From Rhodamnia argentea (lineage: Eukaryota > Streptophyta > Magnoliopsida > Myrtales > Myrtaceae), in assembly GCF_020921035.1 (NCBI RefSeq), contig NC_063150.1:28381826-28445825 (forward strand): a stretch of DNA of 64,000 nt. Reading direction: 5' to 3'. Position numbers and translations under genes: made by a program. Shown in pieces: positions 58,528-64,000 of the stretch. Position 1 is the first letter of the stretch; each line of letters starts with the position of its first letter. A model generated the notes under the pieces. It worked only from the letters and a program-made list of their open reading frames with translations, ran no database searches and was not told the DNA's origin.

Positions 58528-61500
58528 ATGGAGAACAGTGTGCAGGGGATGCTTGTAGGCTCTGAGATTCATGGGTTCCGCACGTTGCAAGGTAACCGCG
58601 TTGGTCGCGTGCTGAATTTTGTTTTGTACGGATGATTATGTGGGTTTATCGAAAATGGTGGAGTGTGGTGTGCCAAAGTTGCCAGCTTTTGTTTGATTGC
58701 TTGTGCGTCTGCATGTAAGAGGGAACCAGAAGGGAGCCGTTTTCGCGATTTCTTTGGTTAAGCAAAACTGAAGTATTGATGTTAGGATTTGGTGTGCTTG
58801 TGTAACGTATCGTCAGAAATTTCACTCGTGGAAAGCTTTTTTCAATTGGCCTCGCTGCTTGGTTGACTGGCTTCTTTTTAGAGCTACGAGGTTTTGACTC
58901 GAGTTCGATGCCATATGGAACAAAGATTCCACAAAGCCGTGATTCGGTAATAAGTAGTGGCATTGTGGTTTTGAATGTGGAGTTGATGAGGTATGGTTTC
59001 GAGTTAACTGGATTTGTAGAGCCCTAGTCAGTGTGGTGAGATGCAGCAATTTCAGAATGCGATGTTCAAGAATGAGCAACTAGCAGCTGTTGTGATGGTC
59101 AGTATCTGGGAATAATTTTGCACATTATAGACCTTAGGAGCATGAAAAGGCCATAGTGATTATGTCCAATCGGATCAAGTGTTTTACTCGTGTTGTTGGA
59201 AGTTAGACTAGCATGATCGAGCTCTTGTAATCCCATTTGCAGTGTTCTCCCTGTCACTAGACTGAATGCTGCTTAAATGATCATTCCTGAGAGATAGTGT
59301 GAATTAACTCGAAATTTCTTACTGCTTGGCATGCCTGTTTTCCTAAGCTTTTACTATGGGCAGACTTGGAAGTTGACAACATCAGGGAGGAAGCCAGGAC
59401 GAGATGGCTTCGGCCGAACGAAATCCACGCTATGCTTTGTAATTACAAGTACTTCAGCATACATGTCAAGCCAGTGAACCTGCCTAAAAGTAACCATCTT
59501 GTCTTATTTCTTTAGTAGTATCAAATTGAGTTTCCTGTTGACTGTGTGCTACCTTTTTTCTCCGAACATCGCAATGTACATAGTCTTTGCTTATGTATAA
59601 GATCAACTTGCACTATCTGTACAGATCTACTTCAACTTATAAACTGCCAATTTCATGATCTGGTGAGAGTTAGCTCTTATACGCCTTCAGAAGCTTTTTC
59701 AAATCCGCATGCATTTCTTGTGAGTCCAACTAAATGTTGAAACATGGGATTGGGAAAAAGTGTCCTAGTTATAGACAGATGACGGGACTCAGGTTCTTTC
59801 AAGTTATTCTCTCGGTCATGTAGGTGTAACCAAGACCAAGGGTCAACTTCCCTTGCTATATGTATTCTCCCTACATAGCATTTCATTTACCCAAAGAAAG
59901 AAGAAATCCCAGGAAGATGCAGAATTATATTGCCTTTGGCTTCATCGGAATTTGCAGTTTTACCAGCTTCTCATAGATCAAAACGTGTTTCACCATGTCG
60001 CCTTGTTGTTCTCCATGTTATGTAACAGGTGGAACCATTGTATTGTTTGATCGTAAAATGCTTAGGAACTTCAGGAAAGATGGTCATAACTGGAAGAAGA
60101 AAAAAGACGGGAAGACTGTTAAAGAGGCACATGAACATCTAAAGGTGTGTCTTCTTTTTTATATTTCTTGAGTGTAGGCAACTTCATTGCAAGTGGCTGC
60201 TCTCCTGACTCCGTAGATGTTAAATTTATCTTGATGGGTTTGGCTGTTATGAAAATAAGGCTTTGAATGCTATCTGAGGGGAGGCAAGCAAACGTATTGG
60301 GAAAGCCTTAGATGATTTGAAAATAGATATATGAAGGAGATCTAAAGACATGAAAATGATTTTCTTGAAGACACTGCTGTTCTCTCCTCAAATTAAGTTG
60401 CTTAAAAAATGCTAAGGACTAATGATTTGAAAATAGATAGATGAAGGAGATCTAAGGAGATAAAAATGATTTTCTTGAAGACACTATTGTTTTCCCCTGA
60501 AATTAAGTTGCTTAGAACATGCTAATGACTTTCTATAATTGCCTGAGGTCATGTCAAGGAAATTCACCTGATTTCAACCCTTGCAATCACTCTTTTTTGG
60601 ACCAATCCATGCCATCACTTATTCATTGTGTTTCTCTTCATCATCATTTTTTTTTTTTTTTAAGTTTTTTTAATTTTTACGTATTAGTTTTTTTATTGTG
60701 GTTTCCAGATCCCTTTTCATGCTGCTTTTACATTTCATTTCCAGGTCGGTAATGAAGAAAGGATCCATGTGTATTATGCACATGGCGAAGATAACCCGAC
60801 GTTTGTTCGTAGGTGTTACTGGTTGCTTGATAAGTATGTATTTTCCTGGTATACTTAGATCAACAATCTGCATGTGCTACTCCTGTATCTTTTTGTAATA
60901 TATAATAGGCTGCTTTGCTCTTTCTTTTATACATTGAAATGATCGCGCACCTAATCGCGTATGAACTAGCCATTGGTATCTTGCCTTTTCTTTTCAGGAC
61001 ATTAGAGCATGTAGTCCTTGTTCATTATCGCGAGACACAAGAGGTTGGTTTTCATATCTCATTAGTCATATTGGCTCGGTTGAATGTTCTTCTTAGTTGT
61101 CACTCAGTCAGGTATCTTCACTGGTGCACTAAATTCTGTAGCATGGTGACTATAGATATCGTGACTGCAGGAACCCTGCAGAAACTCCTTAGACATTTAG
61201 ACTCTTTGACAAGGGCTCATATCTTGGAGTTTGGGTTGGTAAAATCATCTTCCGTAAAGTTTTTAACGGAAGGGATATGTGCTCGTGAGGCTTATCTTTT
61301 CTTGTAACTTGCAGCTTTGCCTTCTTTTTAGATTTGCTTACTTTGTGTTTCTCTTACTTCATATGCTAAAAGAGCCTCTGTCGTGCTACCAAGAGTGGAG
61401 ATCAAGCTCTCACTCACATGATGGCCTCCCTGTATGGACGAGTTTATAAGTACAGGCGACATCAAAACTAACAGGGCAAGGTCTTATGTAGAAACTGTGA

Positions 61501-63156
61501 AAAAAATGCGAGAAAACACTTTTACCTGAGTTTCATTTGGTTCCATACCTTTAGTCCTCTTTTCTCCTAATTAAGACTTAGCTTTACTATGGTCACAATT
61601 ATGTGATTATCGCTGTGGTTAGCAGCGATGTTACTGAGAGGAAAGGCAATTGGATTTTGGGTTAGCTAACTGTTTGTCATCAAGCTTTTTGAATTCTTTC
61701 AAAGTCATCCTATTAGAATGGCTTCTTCATTATCCCCTTGAAAGCAGCACTATGTTCTAAACCTGCATTGGTCTTTGTTGAATTATTATACAGTCACAAG
61801 GTTCTCCTGCAACACCTGTAAATTCACATTCTAGCTCAGCCTCTGATCCTTCTGCTCCGTGGATTTTGTCTGAAGAACTTGATTCTGGGGCTAATCAAGC
61901 TTATTACTCTGCAGAAAAAGAACATGCAGGTGACTACCCTCAAAGTTAATCAATTTGAAACATGTGGATTTTAGCTGTGTCATCAGTTCCATTTTGTTTG
62001 GTAGTGCAAAAGGGAATTATATGATGGCAAAGTGAAGGGACTACAAATTCTTTGAAGAGTATATTACTCAGGATTTGTGGATTGTTCTTCCTTTATACTC
62101 GATGAGTGGTCATAGTGGTTAATTACTTCATGCCAACAAAGAAAATAGACTACTCTGTCTCTCATGCTCCTATTCGTTGCTGCATATTCAACAGAGCCTG
62201 GCAATACTTTGACCGTCAGAAATCATGAAATGAGGCTTCATGAGATTAACACTCTTGAATGGGATGAGCTTGTGGCAGATGATCCAAATAAGTCAAGTGC
62301 ATCTAAAGAAGGTAACGGACTGGACTTTTCTAATTAAATTAAATGGCATAATGGTTTGCAGTTTGGAAATTACTGACGGTTCTGATTTCTGCTTTAGTTC
62401 CAGACAGAATTTTGGGCTTTGAACCACCAAATGCGGCAGAGTCTGTTAATATCAATAATGTAAGCCTCCATAAGAGCTGCTTGTTGGAATTACTGCAATA
62501 GCATCAAGATTGTTTTCTTCTTAACGAATACATGCTAAGTTTGTTCTTTTACTTTTTTTTTTTTCAAATGGGTTAAAAAAGGGAACATGCCGATTTAGAG
62601 CTCAAAGCATGAATTTAGTATAGCAGAAGCATTCTTTGTTTGGTTACTCGGTGAACAATAAGAGGGACTCCAAGAAATGATGTCATGAATTATTGCTTCT
62701 GAAAAACTTTAGTTGCTTGCCTTGTTCTTTTGTTAGCACCTCTGCATCTTTTGAGGGAGTAGGTACACTTCTTCTCTGGAAGAGGATGTCACCCCTTATT
62801 AACCTTTGCAGGGTATCCTGTCACCAGAAGTATATCCTCTTGGTAAGCTAAATGAAGCAGCTTCTGCTATGGGAATTGAGGCAAATTCAAATCCAAGTGA
62901 TTATATACCAGTTAGCAGTCCAGGCTTCTTTGAAAATGATGGTTTGCAAAGTCAGGATAGTTTTGGAAGGTGGATGAACTACATCATGGCTGAAACACCG
63001 GACATAGCAAATGATGCAGCACTTGAATCTTCAATTTCTTCGTGTTATTTTGGACCTTCATCTGTAGCAATGAATGATCAACGCTCCTCTCCCGAGATAA
63101 TATTTAGCATCACTGATGTTGCACCTGCATGGGCCTTTTCAACTGAGAAAACAAAG
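58528..63156 (+). CDS. CAMTA5: Calmodulin-binding transcription activator, CAMTA5/6 type, 5' part (367 aa)
   Basis: Calcium/calmodulin-responsive transcription factor binding CGCG/CGTG elements; nuclear. Exons (+): 58528-58591, 59364-59489, 60029-60144, 60745-60833, 60998-61043, 61794-61929, 62195-62311, 62398-62459, 62812-63156; GT-AG junctions with phases consistent. The start MENSVQGMLVGSEIHGFRTL matches the characteristic CAMTA5/6 opening. The CG-1 DNA-binding domain spans about residues 33-150: TRWLRPNEIHAMLCNYKYF, GTIVLFDRKMLRNFRKDGHN, WKKKKDGKTVKEAHEHLKVG, HVYYAHGEDNPTFVRRCYWL, VVLVHYRETQE. An acidic, serine-rich linker follows, ending at the ITDVAPAWAFSTEKTK motif that precedes the TIG domain. 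The TIG, ankyrin and IQ/calmodulin-binding parts lie beyond the window. CAMTA5 and CAMTA6 are not separable here, and the symbol is provisional. Confidence 0.93.
60311..60531. repeat. Tandem duplication of about 110 bases in CAMTA intron 3
   Basis: Copies at about 60311-60420 and 60421-60531 both run from 'atgatttgaaaatagat' through 'atgattttcttgaagacact' and 'aaattaagttgctta' to 'atgctaa'. They differ at a modest number of positions. The intron spans 60145-60744. Confidence 0.9.
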
Positions 63157-64000
63157 GTTTTTTATTTCACTGCGATATTTAATATTTTAACTCAGTTTAT
63201 GCGTTAATTTACTGATACTAAAGTGCTGCTCTTCCTCTAAAATTGAATACGTTAGTTTTTGTATGTAGCAGACTCCTCATAAGTGTGAAAGATGGAAGTA
63301 TTAGGATGATTGATGCAGTTGTAATTCATCTCATGCAAAGTAACTGCAACTTTTCGTGGTGGTTGTCTATTTATGAATATGCGATTATGTCATAATCCAT
63401 CTCGTGTAAAGTGACAAAGATAGGAGCTAATGCTAAATGATTACTTTTCTTCTTGACGGGTTTAATGGTCTTGTGAAATAGACTTGAACTTATGTACTTC
63501 GAGCCAGGATTGCCAATTGCCTTAATAGTGTTAAGGATCTGATTATCTTTGTTTCTTAACAGTGTCCTAAGATATAAGACATGAGGAAAGGGCACCAAGT
63601 AGTTAATGGGAATAGCAAATCGCTTTCTTTTAAATAAATGAGCAAATAGTAGAATTAGAAACCTGGAAAACTGTGGTCTCTGCATACTGCAAGAATGAGC
63701 AGCAGATTATTCAGGGAGGTAGTAATTGGTGAAAATTCTAGTAACTTGTGGAAAGTTCTCTTTCCTTTGTTAATGCAATATGGCTGATTCTCCACTCGCT
63801 TAAAGAGCTTAGTGAGTGTCCTACAAATATAGGACATTAAAAATCAGTTCTTCATTCATGCGATTTAATTGAACTGGCCAATAATGTTGGTTTTTTCCCC
63901 TTCTATCGTATAAGATATGGAATTGTCAGTTTCCTTTATTTTGCTTCCTGTAATTTCCTTTTTAGTGTCAGAGATACCTAAATGTAATTGTTTATGTCAC
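63157..64000 (+). other. CAMTA intron running off the window
   Basis: After the donor at 63157 no further CAMTA exon (TIG domain) is seen before the edge. A short internal duplication ('tcatctcatgcaaagta' / 'ccatctcgtgtaaagtg') lies at about 63325-63412. ORFs here are chance frames. Confidence 0.6.

Noticed and set aside
1-64000. tRNA, rRNA, CRISPR arrays and organelle DNA insertions
   Set aside because: I looked for T-loop consensus words, rRNA-like stretches, regular spaced repeats and plastid or mitochondrial genes and saw none that held up. A tRNAscan-SE run and an organelle BLAST would settle it.

Overview
The window is nuclear DNA of a flowering plant, almost certainly a woody rosid eudicot. 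Genes have many exons with GT-AG introns, intergenic DNA is AT-rich and full of small inverted-repeat transposons, and every recognisable protein belongs to a plant family. The repeat style (long terminal inverted repeats carrying 'taaac..ttgtaatt..gtcaattcagtcc'-like motifs) recalls Eucalyptus and other Myrtaceae. That is an impression from memory, not a demonstrated identification.

Layout: 0-2.9 kb is repeat-rich and holds a probable Copia-type LTR fossil. 3.9-7.4 kb (-) is importin alpha, 9 coding exons. 7.4-14.6 kb has no recognised gene. 14.7-15.3 kb (+) is an intronless single-finger C2H2 repressor, convergent with 15.6-22.0 kb (-), an AMSH3 deubiquitinase of 14 coding exons. 24.9-26.2 kb (-) is a secreted, probably GPI-anchored glycine-rich DUF7731-type protein. 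29.0-31.0 kb (-) is an intronless PPR40-like protein. 33.0-34.2 kb (-) is the remnant of an endosulfine/ARPP19-like gene with unusual splice sites. 37.2-41.5 kb (-) is a GH3 beta-xylosidase whose last exon contains two compensating frameshifts. 41.6-52.5 kb is a transposon-rich gap containing foldback MITEs, a long-TIR element carrying a broken zinc-finger gene copy, and a possible solo LTR. 52.6-54.5 kb (-) is chitinase-like CTL2. 58.5-64 kb (+) is the 5' part of a CAMTA5/6-type calmodulin-binding transcription activator, cut by the window edge.

For the multi-exon genes I placed splice junctions by hand. Each gave an open chain whose length is a multiple of three (importin 524 aa, AMSH3 502 aa, DUF7731-type 265 aa, beta-xylosidase 790 aa ignoring its frameshifts, CTL2 332 aa). 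The genes do not form a pathway, but CTL2 and the beta-xylosidase both act on cell walls. The order importin-alpha / AMSH3 / endosulfine / CAMTA, with PPR40 and CTL2 interleaved, matches what I remember of two Arabidopsis regions (around At4g16143-At4g16150 and At3g16890-At3g16940). The window therefore looks like an unduplicated version of a block that Arabidopsis holds in two reduced copies.

I found no clearly novel biological system. The most unusual signals are the gene-carrying transposon at 48.3-49.4 kb, the endosulfine remnant, and the paired frameshifts in the beta-xylosidase.
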